Origin: Acidovorax sp. A1169
GTDB taxonomy: Bacteria > Pseudomonadota > Gammaproteobacteria > Burkholderiales > Burkholderiaceae_C
Direction: 5' to 3'
Assembly (NCBI RefSeq): GCF_030704685.1
Contig: NZ_JAUZDX010000008.1
Span: 62,001-126,000 of the forward strand
Length of the DNA: 64,000 nt
Shown piece after piece: positions 9,201 to 16,854 of the stretch. The notes under the pieces are model-generated. The model worked only from the letters and a program-made list of their open reading frames with translations, was not told where the DNA came from and made no database searches. Each line of letters starts with the position of its first letter. Positions within the stretch are counted from its first letter, which is position 1. A program made the position numbers and the translations under genes.

Positions 9201-10097
9201 ATGGACACCCTGCTGCTTCTCGACCCCCCGCCCACCATGTCTTCCACAAGCCCCCGCAAGGTACTGATCGGGCTGATCGGTGCAGGCATCCAACAATCGC
9301 TGTCGCCTGCGCTGCACGAAGAAGAAGCGCGGCACCATGGCATGCGCCTGCACTACCAGCTGATCGATCTGGACCGTTCCGCATCTTCGCCCGAGCAGCT
9401 ACCCACCCTGCTGTCGGCGGCACGCATCATGGGCTATGCCGGCTGCAACGTGACCTATCCCTGCAAGCAGGCCGTGATCCCGCATCTCGACGACCTGTCC
9501 GAGGAGGCGCGGGCCATGGGCGCCGTGAACACCGTGGTGGTGCAGGATGGCCGGCTGGTGGGGCACAACACCGATGGCTCGGGCTGGGCCTGGGGTTTCC
9601 AACGTGCATTGCCAGAGGCCGATCTGGCCCATGTGGTGCTGCTGGGCGCAGGCGGTGCCGGCGCGGCCATTGCCCATGCCGTGCTGCGGCTGGGCGCGCA
9701 GCGCCTGGCCATCGTGGATGCGCAGCCCGAACGCGCTGAGCAACTGGCGGCCGATGTCAACGCGCTCTACGGCGCGCGCGCCCAGGCCAGTGACATTGCC
9801 ACCGCCATGGCCCCGGCCACGGGGCTGATCCATGCCACGCCCACGGGCATGGACAAGCTGCCGGGCCTGCCGCTGGACGTGGGCCTGTTGCGCCCTGCCA
9901 TGTGGGTGTCCGAGGTGGTGTACTTCCCGCTCGAAACGGCCCTGGTGCAGGCTGCGCGCGCCTTGGGTTGCCGCGTCTCGGACGGCGGTGGCATGGCCGT
10001 GGGCCAGGCGGTCGGGGCGTTCGAATTGTTCACCGGCGTCGCCCCCGATCCTGCGCGCATGGATGCGCACTTTCGCCAACTGGTCACCAGTCGCTGA
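9201..10097 (+). CDS. Quinate/shikimate dehydrogenase, QsuD-like
   Basis: A 298-residue member of the AroE superfamily, closest by eye to catabolic quinate/shikimate dehydrogenases such as QsuD of Corynebacterium rather than biosynthetic AroE. Seen: GLIGAGIQQSLSPALHEEE (substrate serines), CNVTYPCKQAVIPHLDDLS with the catalytic lysine, GAVNTVV, GHNTDGSGW with the catalytic aspartate, the nucleotide loop LLGAGGAGAA, and SEVVYFPLETALVQAARALG near the end. The residue after the second Rossmann strand is acidic (IVDAQPERA), favouring NAD over NADP. It probably oxidises shikimate or quinate to the 3-dehydro form used by the dehydratase encoded two genes on. ATG 9201 has AGGA upstream; ATG 9237 is an alternative nearer the conserved core. 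Confidence 0.85.
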   Translation: MDTLLLLDPPPTMSSTSPRKVLIGLIGAGIQQSLSPALHEEEARHHGMRLHYQLIDLDRSASSPEQLPTLLSAARIMGYAGCNVTYPCKQAVIPHLDDLSEEARAMGAVNTVVVQDGRLVGHNTDGSGWAWGFQRALPEADLAHVVLLGAGGAGAAIAHAVLRLGAQRLAIVDAQPERAEQLAADVNALYGARAQASDIATAMAPATGLIHATPTGMDKLPGLPLDVGLLRPAMWVSEVVYFPLETALVQAARALGCRVSDGGGMAVGQAVGAFELFTGVAPDPARMDAHFRQLVTSR

Positions 10098-10133
10098 CCT
10101 GGTGCGCTCACCATTTCTCAAGGAGCCCCGCCC

Positions 10134-11027
10134 ATGAGCACCCCGATGACGGCCGACCGTGAATCCCTGGGCACCCTGCCCAACCCCCTGGGCCTGCAGG
10201 GCGTGGAGTTCATCGAATACGCCACGGCCCGCCCCCAGGCCCTGGGCCAGGCGCTGGAGCGCATGGGCTTCAAGCCCGTGGCGCGCCACCGCTCGCGCGA
10301 GGTACTGCTGTACCGCCAGGGCGGCATGAACATCATCGTCAACGCCCACCAGGGCGAAGAGCCGGCACATGGCGCGCAGGCCCCTGGTGATGGCCCGGTG
10401 CTGGCCGCCATTGCCTTTCGCGTCGGCAATGCTGCCGCCGCCTACCGGCGCGTGCTGGAACTCGGGGCCTGGGCCGTGCATACCGAGGTCGAGGTCATGG
10501 AACTCAACATCCCGGCCATCCACGGCGTGGGCACGAGCCGCATCTACTTCGTCGACCGGCACCGCGAGTTCTCGATCTACGACGTGGACTTCGTACCGAT
10601 ACCGGGGGTGGACCCGCGCCCGCCAGCGCAGCACGGCCTGCACCTGTTCGGCCTGGTGCAGTACATCGGCCTCGATCGGCTGGCCGACTGGACCGCCTTC
10701 TACGGCGAGCTGTTCGGCTTTGCCGAGCTGCCGCCCGAGCAGAACTTCGGCGTGCTGACGCAAGGGCGCATCCTCGCCAGCCCCTGCGGCACGCTGTACT
10801 GGCAGCTCATCGAGCCGCTGATCGACGCGCTCGATGCCAACCCCGGCGAGCTGCTGCAGCGCGTGGCCTTCGGCACGGGCGACGTGCTGGCCACGGTGGC
10901 AACCCTGCGTGCGCAAGGTGTGGATTTCGTGGAGTCCCCAACGGGCGTGCACAGTGAGGTGCGGGGGGCGTTGACCCGCGCCGACGCCGGCGGCGCTAGC
11001 TTCGAGCTGGTGCTCGACCCGCGATGA
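10134..11027 (+). CDS. HPPD-like VOC-fold protein, partner half of a split QuiC
   Basis: A 297-residue protein with two vicinal-oxygen-chelate halves (about 19-150 and 160-297), related to 4-hydroxyphenylpyruvate dioxygenase. The first half has LQGVEFIEYATARP and LLYRQGGMNIIVNAHQ; the second has DWTAFYGELFGFAELP and LRAQGVDFVESPTGVH, like the HPPD C-terminal domain. By eye the two iron-binding histidines of HPPD are absent (the QHIA motif reads QRVA), while the late glutamate seems kept (SFELVLDP), so HPPD activity is unlikely. In Pseudomonas QuiC1 an HPPD-like domain is fused behind the dehydroshikimate dehydratase; here it is a separate gene just before the dehydratase, overlapping it by ATGA. 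AAGGAG precedes the start. Confidence 0.75.
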   Translation: MSTPMTADRESLGTLPNPLGLQGVEFIEYATARPQALGQALERMGFKPVARHRSREVLLYRQGGMNIIVNAHQGEEPAHGAQAPGDGPVLAAIAFRVGNAAAAYRRVLELGAWAVHTEVEVMELNIPAIHGVGTSRIYFVDRHREFSIYDVDFVPIPGVDPRPPAQHGLHLFGLVQYIGLDRLADWTAFYGELFGFAELPPEQNFGVLTQGRILASPCGTLYWQLIEPLIDALDANPGELLQRVAFGTGDVLATVATLRAQGVDFVESPTGVHSEVRGALTRADAGGASFELVLDPR

Positions 11028-11947
11028 AACCGATACTTCCCATGCGCGCCCAGGCCATGCAACGCAACGTCGCCGATTTCGGCATGGACACCATCAGCCT
11101 CGCCGGTCCGCTGGAGGCCAAGCTCGCCGCCGTGAAGGCCGCCGGCTTCGGCCAGATCATGCTGGCCGCACGCGACCTGGTCGGCCACCCCGAGGGCATT
11201 GACGCCGCCGTGCAGGCGGTGCGCAGCAGCGGCCTGCGCGTCACGGGCTTTCAGGTGCTGCGCGATTTCGAGGGCCTGTCGGGCCACCTGCACAGCTACA
11301 AGTTGGGCATCGCCCAGCAGATGATCCTCATGGCGCGCGCGCTTGGCACCCGGGTGCTGCTGGCCTGCAGCTCCACTTCGCTGCACGCCACAGAAGACCC
11401 CGAAGCGATTGCGCGCGACCTGCGCAAGCTGGCCATGCTGGCGCTGCCCCACGGCATCCGCATCGCGTTCGAAGGCCTGTCCTGGGGCCGGCACATCAAC
11501 GAGGTGCACCAGGCCTGGGCCGCGGTGCAACGGGCCGACTGCCCCAACCTGGGCCTGGCCATCGACTCGTACCACCAGTTCGCCACCAGCACCCCGCTCG
11601 AAGCCCTGGAGGGCGTGGACCCGGAGCGCATCTACCTGGTGCAGCTGTCGGACTTCATGTGGCAGGAGACGCGCACGGTGCAGGAGCGCATCGACACGGC
11701 GCGGCACTTCCGGGTGTTCCCGGGCGAGGGCGTGCACAGCCAGGCGTTGGTCGATTTGGTGCGCAAGCTCGACGGCATGGGCTACCGCGGCGACTACAGC
11801 TTCGAGGTCTTCAACGACGACTACCAGCAACTGCCCCTGCCCTACGTGGCCGGCCGGGCGTGGAACAGCGCGGTGTGGCTGGCCGAAGGGGTGCTGCAGC
11901 GTGCCGTGCCCTTGCCTGGGCATCTGCGCCTGCAAGCGCGTCCGTGA
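11024..11947 (+). CDS. quiC: TIM-barrel 3-dehydroshikimate dehydratase (QuiC/AsbF type)
   Basis: A 307-residue xylose-isomerase-like TIM barrel annotated widely as sugar phosphate isomerase/epimerase. Context and ligands point to 3-dehydroshikimate dehydratase, which makes protocatechuate. Likely metal ligands are E150 (IAFEGLSWGRHINEVHQAW), D181 (LAIDSYHQF), Q207 (YLVQLSDFMW) and E261 (YSFEVFND). Their spacing of 31 and 26 residues is the one I recall for QuiC1 (E134, D165, Q191). It starts within the stop codon of the HPPD-like gene, so the two are translationally coupled. The gene converges on the NTF2-like gene with 12 bases between stops. The N-terminus has other possible starts (M7, M12). 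The symbol follows the predicted activity. Confidence 0.8.
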   Translation: MKPILPMRAQAMQRNVADFGMDTISLAGPLEAKLAAVKAAGFGQIMLAARDLVGHPEGIDAAVQAVRSSGLRVTGFQVLRDFEGLSGHLHSYKLGIAQQMILMARALGTRVLLACSSTSLHATEDPEAIARDLRKLAMLALPHGIRIAFEGLSWGRHINEVHQAWAAVQRADCPNLGLAIDSYHQFATSTPLEALEGVDPERIYLVQLSDFMWQETRTVQERIDTARHFRVFPGEGVHSQALVDLVRKLDGMGYRGDYSFEVFNDDYQQLPLPYVAGRAWNSAVWLAEGVLQRAVPLPGHLRLQARP

Positions 11948-11959
11948 CGACGGCTGTGC

Positions 11960-12415
11960 TCAGCTGTTGGCGCGCTTCTTGAGCCAGCGCATGAGCCCAC
12001 CCACCACGGGCAGCTTTTCGTACAGCTCCTCGGCCGCGTCCCAGTAGTCGCGGTGCAGCGTGACCAGGCCCTGGTCGTCCAACACCAGGTGCGAGGCACC
12101 GCGCACCGTCTGCGCCACGCCCTTGTGGAAATTGCGGAAGGCGAACAGGAACTCCCAGGTCAGGAAGCACTGCTGCCCCTGCACCACGCGGCCCGTCACC
12201 ACGAAGCGCGGCTGGTCCAGCGCCACGAACATGTGCTCGAAGATGTGCCGGATGGCGGGCAGTCCCTGCACCTCGTTGAACGGGTCCTTGAAGCGCGCAT
12301 CGGCCGCATACAGGCGGCCCAGTGCCGCCACGTCGGCCGGGGCCAGGGTCTCGAAAAAGGCGATCACGCGGGTGACGGCCTCTTCGGTGGATGGGGTGGT
12401 GTCTGGCGGCGGCAT
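11960..12415 (-). CDS. NTF2/SnoaL-like protein, last gene of the lipid operon
   Basis: A 151-residue single-domain alpha+beta-barrel protein of the nuclear transport factor 2 (SnoaL-like) superfamily. Typical features are TRVIAFFETLAPADVAALGRLYAADARFKDPFNEVQG, with the F/Y-KDPF pocket segment, the HIFEHMF helix, and the strand TWEFLFAF. Members are small-molecule binding proteins or isomerases; no catalytic set can be named here. ATG 12415 lies 5 bases after the stop of the upstream SDR gene, so it is the last member of the eight-gene operon. Similar NTF2 proteins accompany Cfa/FAD/DUF1365 sets in other proteobacteria, but their role is not established. Confidence 0.8.
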   Translation of the reverse strand: MPPPDTTPSTEEAVTRVIAFFETLAPADVAALGRLYAADARFKDPFNEVQGLPAIRHIFEHMFVALDQPRFVVTGRVVQGQQCFLTWEFLFAFRNFHKGVAQTVRGASHLVLDDQGLVTLHRDYWDAAEELYEKLPVVGGLMRWLKKRANS

Positions 12416-12420
12416 GGGGC

Positions 12421-13203
12421 TCAAAGTCCGGTGAACTTGCGGATGGCCGGAAAGTACCACCCATACGGCAGCACGCGCAGCATCTTCATCACACGCGTGA
12501 AGCGCTTGGGGAAGTGGATGTCGAACGCGCCCTGCCCCCAGCCCTTGAGGATGGCCGTGGCCGCCTCTTCGGGCGTGATCAGCGCCGGCATGCGAAAGTC
12601 ATTGCCTTCGGTGAGCGGCGTGGCCACGAAGCCGGGGTTGACGACGCTCACGCCCATGCCCAGGCCGTGCAGGTCCAGGTACAGTGCCTCGGCCAGGTTG
12701 ATGAGCGCCGCCTTGGTCGGGCCGTAGGCCAGGCTCTTGGGCAGCCCGCGAAAGCCGGCCACGCTGCTGACCAGGCTCACATGCCCGGGGCGGCCCGCAT
12801 GTGCGGCGGCCAGCATGTCTGGCAGCACGGCGGCCAGCAGGTGCAGCACGCCTGTGTAGTTCACCTGTTCGTGGCGCAGCATCACGGGCAGGTCGAACTC
12901 CGTGGCGCGCATGTGGTGGTAGGTGCCTGCGCAGTAGCACACAAGGTCAAGCGGTCCACCCGCCAGCACCTGGGCTGCGGCCGCCTTCACGGCGTCGGGT
13001 ACGGCAGTGTCCAGCGGCAGGGCCACGCTGCCGGGGTGTTGCACGACGAACGCATTGAGCGCCGCTTCGCTGCGGGCCGAGACGATGACCTCGGCCCCGC
13101 GCGCATGCAGGGCCGATGCCGTGGCCCTGCCGATGCCACTGGAGGCACCCACCAGCCAGGCCCGGCGGCCCTGCCAGTCGCGCAGGCGGGGATTCAGGCT
13201 CAT
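12421..13203 (-). CDS. Short-chain dehydrogenase/reductase
   Basis: A 260-residue SDR. The nucleotide-binding motif GASSGIGRATASAL is at residues 19-32, SLVSSVAG provides the catalytic serine, and YGPTKAALINLAEAL provides the Tyr-x-x-x-Lys pair; NPGFVATPL follows. The residue group after strand 2 (SARSEAAL) suggests NADP. The last 40 residues (HFPKRFTRVMKMLRVLPYGWYF) form a basic, aromatic tail that may touch the membrane, as in SDRs acting on lipids. It starts inside the stop of the lipoprotein gene (ATGA overlap, 13200-13203) and is followed 5 bases later by the NTF2-like gene. The substrate is unknown; a modified fatty acyl chain is a guess from context. Confidence 0.87.
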   Translation of the reverse strand: MSLNPRLRDWQGRRAWLVGASSGIGRATASALHARGAEVIVSARSEAALNAFVVQHPGSVALPLDTAVPDAVKAAAAQVLAGGPLDLVCYCAGTYHHMRATEFDLPVMLRHEQVNYTGVLHLLAAVLPDMLAAAHAGRPGHVSLVSSVAGFRGLPKSLAYGPTKAALINLAEALYLDLHGLGMGVSVVNPGFVATPLTEGNDFRMPALITPEEAATAILKGWGQGAFDIHFPKRFTRVMKMLRVLPYGWYFPAIRKFTGL

Positions 13204-13748
13204 GGCGCCCGCCGGGTGAACGACAGCGTGATCTCGCCCAGCCGCACGCCGAACTTGCTCATGGTGGCGCGGTTGAGCATCACGCGCTCGTCCATGAGGT
13301 ACATCCAGTCGTCCAGGTCCACGTGGTAGACCGTGCCATCCACGGGCAGGGCCAGCGTGTAGTTCCAGCGGAAGGCGTTGCCACGCACCTGGCCCACGGC
13401 CTGGCCGATCACGTCGCCGGCCGTGCCTGTGTAGCGGCCATCGGCCTCACGGGTGAGGCGCCAGATGCGCCGCTCCGTGCTGCCGTCCGAATAGGTGAAG
13501 GCCTCGTCCAGCACGCCCTGGTTGCCGGTCCACTGGCAGTTCATGACCACAGTGAAGCGTTTGACGATCTTGCCGCTGCGGTCCTGGAACATGCCGTGCG
13601 CGTCGATCACGCCATTGAAATACTGCGCGAGGTCGAGCACGGGCTTTTCGGCCGCGTAGTCGGCCAGGTTCTGGCCCGCGCAGCCCGACAGCGCCACGGG
13701 GGCGGCCACGGCGGCCGCCGAAAGGAGTAACAAGCGTCGCTGCATCAT
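13200..13748 (-). CDS. DUF3833 lipoprotein
   Basis: A 182-residue lipoprotein. The signal peptide MMQRRLLLLSAAAVAAPVALSGC ends in the lipobox LSGC, so it should be lipidated and anchored in the envelope. The mature part has the DUF3833 pattern (LDLAQYFNGVIDAHGMFQDR, VVMNCQW, DEAFTYSDGSTERRIWRLT, GNAFRWNYTLALPVDG, VDLDDWMYLMDERVM), a lipocalin-like beta barrel by appearance. It overlaps the MFS gene upstream (13745-13748) and the SDR gene downstream (13200-13203) by four bases each. Either ATG at 13748 or the next at 13745 could start it. A lipid carrier or binding role in the envelope is inferred, not shown. Confidence 0.85.
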   Translation of the reverse strand: MMQRRLLLLSAAAVAAPVALSGCAGQNLADYAAEKPVLDLAQYFNGVIDAHGMFQDRSGKIVKRFTVVMNCQWTGNQGVLDEAFTYSDGSTERRIWRLTREADGRYTGTAGDVIGQAVGQVRGNAFRWNYTLALPVDGTVYHVDLDDWMYLMDERVMLNRATMSKFGVRLGEITLSFTRRAP

Positions 13749-15037
13749 GGTTTGCCTTGGAGGGATGGAATGGCTGCGGCAAGGGGTTGCCGCAGGATCA
13801 GGAAGTACAGCGCTGCAGCGGCCACCAGCTTCAAGGCACAAGGCAGCACGGCATAGGCCAGGCCCAGGGTCTGAAGGCCCTCTGCGCTGCGCGTGCCGGG
13901 CGTGTAGCCCAGTGCGTCGAGCAAGGGCAGGGCCAGGCCCGCGGCGAGTGCCAGGTTGAGCTTGGTGGCAAAGTTCCACCAGCCGAAGTAGGCGCCCTCG
14001 TGCCGGCCGCTGTCGCCTTCGGCCGCCACCACCCCGGCCAGCAGGGCACCGGGCAAGGCGAGGTCGGTGCCCAGGGCCACGCCCGAAAGCGCGCACACGG
14101 CAAGGAAGGGCATGCTGTCGCCCATTCCGAGCCCAGCCGTCCAGCCAAACACGGCCACGGCCAGCAGCATGCCCGCCAGCCAGGTGCGGGCCAGGCCCCA
14201 GCGCGCCACGGCGCGCAGCCACAGCGGGATCGAGAGCGCTGCGCAGAGGAAGTACGCGGCCAGGAACATCGGCTCTTGGCCCGGCGGCGCCTGCAGCCGG
14301 TCCTGGATGAAGAACAGCACCAGCGTGGCCGGTACGGCGCTGGCAATGCCGTTGAGCACGAATACCGCAAGCAGGCGGCGGAAGGCGGGCCGCGTCCAGG
14401 GCCGCCACAGGTCCGCGCGGCTCGTAGCGAGAGGCGCAACTGGAGCAGGCCGGGGTGCGCGCAGCCACGCCAGCCAGCCCAGCACCAGGGCGGCCGCAAA
14501 CACGCCCAGCATCACCGGCAGACCCAGCAGCGCGGGCAGTACCGAGGCGAGCACCACCCCCACCAGGGCCGCGCCCTCGCGCCAGGCGACGATGCGACTG
14601 CGCTGCAGCTCGTCACCGCCCAGGCGCGCACCCCAGGACTGGTGCGCAATGCCGAGCTGGCTGTAGGCCAGGTAGGTGACCAACAGGCAGACCAGGGCCC
14701 AGGCCGCGAGCGCGCCCTGGCCCTGCACCTTGGGGAAGAACAGCGCGGTGAGCCCGACGGCCAGCACCACGGCCGACACCGCCCCCGTGGAGAGAACCGC
14801 CAGCGGCGAGCGCTCGAACAGCCGGTCGGCCCAGCGGCCGAGCAGCGGGTCCGAGACGGCATCGAACAGGCGCGCGGCCAGCAGCACGCCGCCCAGCGTG
14901 GCCAGGGGCATGCCGAACTCACGGGCGTAGTGGTTGGGCAGCAGCACGTACAGCGGCAGGGCCACGAAGGCCAGCGGCAGCCCGAGCAGGCCATAGGCCA
15001 GCCCCTGGCGCCAGGGCAGCAGCGCGCCGGCGTTCAA
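13745..15037 (-). CDS. MFS carrier (GPH/MelB-like)
   Basis: A 430-residue integral membrane protein with about 12 helices, of the glycoside-pentoside-cation symporter type (LFDAVSDPLLGRWADR near residue 60, the conserved acidic helix-2 region; GWWNFATKLNLALAAGLALPLL late). The start is TTG at 15037, overlapping the upstream stop as TTGA; no ATG or GTG precedes the first helix in frame, and GGGGA lies 8 bases upstream. A related symporter-like gene sits in the Cfa/SDR operon controlled by the singlet-oxygen sigma factor in Rhodobacter (from memory), so the cargo may be a lipid or lipid precursor rather than a sugar. That is inference. Confidence 0.83.
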   Translation of the reverse strand: MNAGALLPWRQGLAYGLLGLPLAFVALPLYVLLPNHYAREFGMPLATLGGVLLAARLFDAVSDPLLGRWADRLFERSPLAVLSTGAVSAVVLAVGLTALFFPKVQGQGALAAWALVCLLVTYLAYSQLGIAHQSWGARLGGDELQRSRIVAWREGAALVGVVLASVLPALLGLPVMLGVFAAALVLGWLAWLRAPRPAPVAPLATSRADLWRPWTRPAFRRLLAVFVLNGIASAVPATLVLFFIQDRLQAPPGQEPMFLAAYFLCAALSIPLWLRAVARWGLARTWLAGMLLAVAVFGWTAGLGMGDSMPFLAVCALSGVALGTDLALPGALLAGVVAAEGDSGRHEGAYFGWWNFATKLNLALAAGLALPLLDALGYTPGTRSAEGLQTLGLAYAVLPCALKLVAAAALYFLILRQPLAAAIPSLQGKP

Positions 15038-15585
15038 GGCGTCCCCGCAGCAGAGGGTGCAGCGATCAGCGCCTGGCGCAGCGCCGGCTCGGAGGTGCGC
15101 GGCGACAGCCAGATGCCGAAGAACAGGCGCGAGAACTCGGGGTCCTTGACCTCGCCTACGACCTGTCCGCCCATCTGGAACACGGCGCCCGCCCCGGGCT
15201 GGTAGATGCCGGTGAGCTGGTCGCCCGCCTTCACGTCGGGCAGGGCGGCCTGCAGGGCCTGTTGCCAGCGTGTGGCCTGGGCGGGGGTGAAGCGGCCCAC
15301 GCGGCGCATTTCCTGGATGGAGCGCCCGGCAATCGCTTCGGCCGTGAAATCACGCTTGTACGCCAGCTGGAGCACCAGGGGTTGGGCGGTGTAGTCGCTG
15401 GCGTCAAAGCCCGGGCTCACCCACAGCTGGGCGCTGTAGATTTCAAATCCCAGGAAGCGCAGCGTGCCCTGGCCGGCCTGGCGCAGGCCGGCCAGCGGCG
15501 CTGCAGTCGGCGCCTGCGCCAGGGCCAGGTCCGGGCAGAGCAATGCCAGGGCCAGGATGAGCATGGCGGCTTGCGTCATGGCCAT
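15034..15585 (-). CDS. Chalcone isomerase-like exported protein
   Basis: A 183-residue protein with a cleavable signal peptide (LILALALLCPDLALAQA, likely cut after ALA) and a chalcone-isomerase-like fold domain (TLRFLGFEIYSAQLWV, LVLQLAYKRDFTAEAI, DQLTGIYQPGAGAVF, LSPRTSEPALRQALI). Bacterial members are not known to act on flavonoids; related fold proteins bind fatty acids, which suits the operon. It begins 3 bases after the Cfa-like gene and its stop overlaps the TTG start of the MFS gene. ATG 15585 is used, with ATG 15579 possible. A periplasmic fatty-acid binding role is inferred. Confidence 0.8.
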   Translation of the reverse strand: MAMTQAAMLILALALLCPDLALAQAPTAAPLAGLRQAGQGTLRFLGFEIYSAQLWVSPGFDASDYTAQPLVLQLAYKRDFTAEAIAGRSIQEMRRVGRFTPAQATRWQQALQAALPDVKAGDQLTGIYQPGAGAVFQMGGQVVGEVKDPEFSRLFFGIWLSPRTSEPALRQALIAAPSAAGTP

Positions 15586-15588
15586 GGC

Positions 15589-16809
15589 TCAGTCACGCAC
15601 CAGGGTGTACTGGACGAGGTTGATGTTGGCCATGGCAAAGGCCGCTTCGCAATAGGCCAGGTAGAACTCCCAGATGTGCAGGAAGCGCTGGTCGAAGCCG
15701 AGCTGCAGGATCTGCGCACGCTGGGCCAGAAAGCGCTCGCGCCAGCGCCTGAGGGTCTCGGCATAGTCCTGGCCGAAGGCGAACTCGTCCACCACGCGCA
15801 GGCCGGCGGCCTCGGCCTCGCGGCGGAACTCGCGCGGGCAGGGCAGGCAGCCGCCCGGAAAGATGTACTGCTGGATGAAATCGGTGGAGCTGATGTAGCG
15901 CTCGAACAGGCCGTCGTCGATCACGATGCTTTGGATGCAGGCCTTGCCCCCGGGCTTGAGCAGGCGCCGCACGGCCTGGAAATAGGTCGGCCAGTACTCG
16001 CGGCCCACGGCCTCGATCATCTCGATGGAGCAGACCGCGTCGTAGGGCCCGTCGGTGATGTCGCGGTAGTCCTGCAGGCGCAGATCGGCCTGGGCACCCA
16101 CGCCGCTCGCGACCATGCGCTTGCGCGCGAACTCCAGTTGCTCGGTGGACAGCGTCACGCCGGTCAGCGAGGCACCGAACTCGGTGGTGGCCATCTCGGC
16201 CAGCGCGCCCCAGCCGCAGCCGATCTCCAGCACCCGGTCGCCCGCTTGCACGCCCGCCATGCGCAGGGCGCGGCGCACCTTGGCATGCTGGGCGATGCGC
16301 ATGTCGCCACCGGCATCGCCCTCGAACCAGGCCGACGAGTAGTTCATCGTGTCGTCCAGCCACAGCGTGTAGAAGGCATTGCCCAGGTCGTAGTGGGCGT
16401 GGATGTTCTTCTGGCTGTTGGCGCGCGTGTTGCGGTTGAGCAGGTGCTTGATGCGGTACAGCAGCCGCCCGGCCCAGCTGCCATAGATCACGCCCTCCAC
16501 CTGCTGGCGGTTGGCGATGAACACGCGCAGCAGGTCCGTGAGGTTCGGCGTGGTCCAGTCGCCGGCGATGTAGCTCTCGGCAACGCCGATGTCGCCGGAC
16601 TTGAGGGCTGCCTTGCAGACGTTCCAGTTCTTGAGCGTGATGGCTGCTGCCGGCCCGTCGCCATGGTGGTTGCCGAAATGCTGCAGCGTGCCGTCGGGCA
16701 GTTGCACCGTGAGGCTGCCGTGTTGCAGGCGCTGCATCAGGCGCAGGGCCGTGCGGGCGGCGGCAGGGGTGCCCCTTGGCAGGGCGGGTGCGAGGGTGGT
16801 GCTGTTCAT
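15589..16809 (-). CDS. Cfa-like SAM-dependent methyltransferase
   Basis: A 406-residue protein of the cyclopropane-fatty-acyl-phospholipid synthase family, which acts on double bonds of membrane lipid acyl chains using SAM. The SAM site is VLEIGCGWGALAEMA; other family blocks are HAHYDLGNAFYTLWLDDTMNYSSAWF, CSIEMIEAVGREYW and STDFIQQYIFPGGCLP. Against E. coli Cfa, the glutamate (SIEMIE) and late tyrosine (GQDYAETL) of the bicarbonate site are kept, but the YSC cysteine is serine and the histidine of the LLHTI segment is glutamine (QSI). Glutamine also occurs in plant enzymes. The product could be a cyclopropane or a methylated chain; the latter is possible given its FAD and DUF1365 neighbours. 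Confidence 0.88.
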   Translation of the reverse strand: MNSTTLAPALPRGTPAAARTALRLMQRLQHGSLTVQLPDGTLQHFGNHHGDGPAAAITLKNWNVCKAALKSGDIGVAESYIAGDWTTPNLTDLLRVFIANRQQVEGVIYGSWAGRLLYRIKHLLNRNTRANSQKNIHAHYDLGNAFYTLWLDDTMNYSSAWFEGDAGGDMRIAQHAKVRRALRMAGVQAGDRVLEIGCGWGALAEMATTEFGASLTGVTLSTEQLEFARKRMVASGVGAQADLRLQDYRDITDGPYDAVCSIEMIEAVGREYWPTYFQAVRRLLKPGGKACIQSIVIDDGLFERYISSTDFIQQYIFPGGCLPCPREFRREAEAAGLRVVDEFAFGQDYAETLRRWRERFLAQRAQILQLGFDQRFLHIWEFYLAYCEAAFAMANINLVQYTLVRD

Positions 16810-16854
16810 GGCGGGCCGGATGGAAGAGGGGTTTCGGGACGGTGCGTGCCGGGC

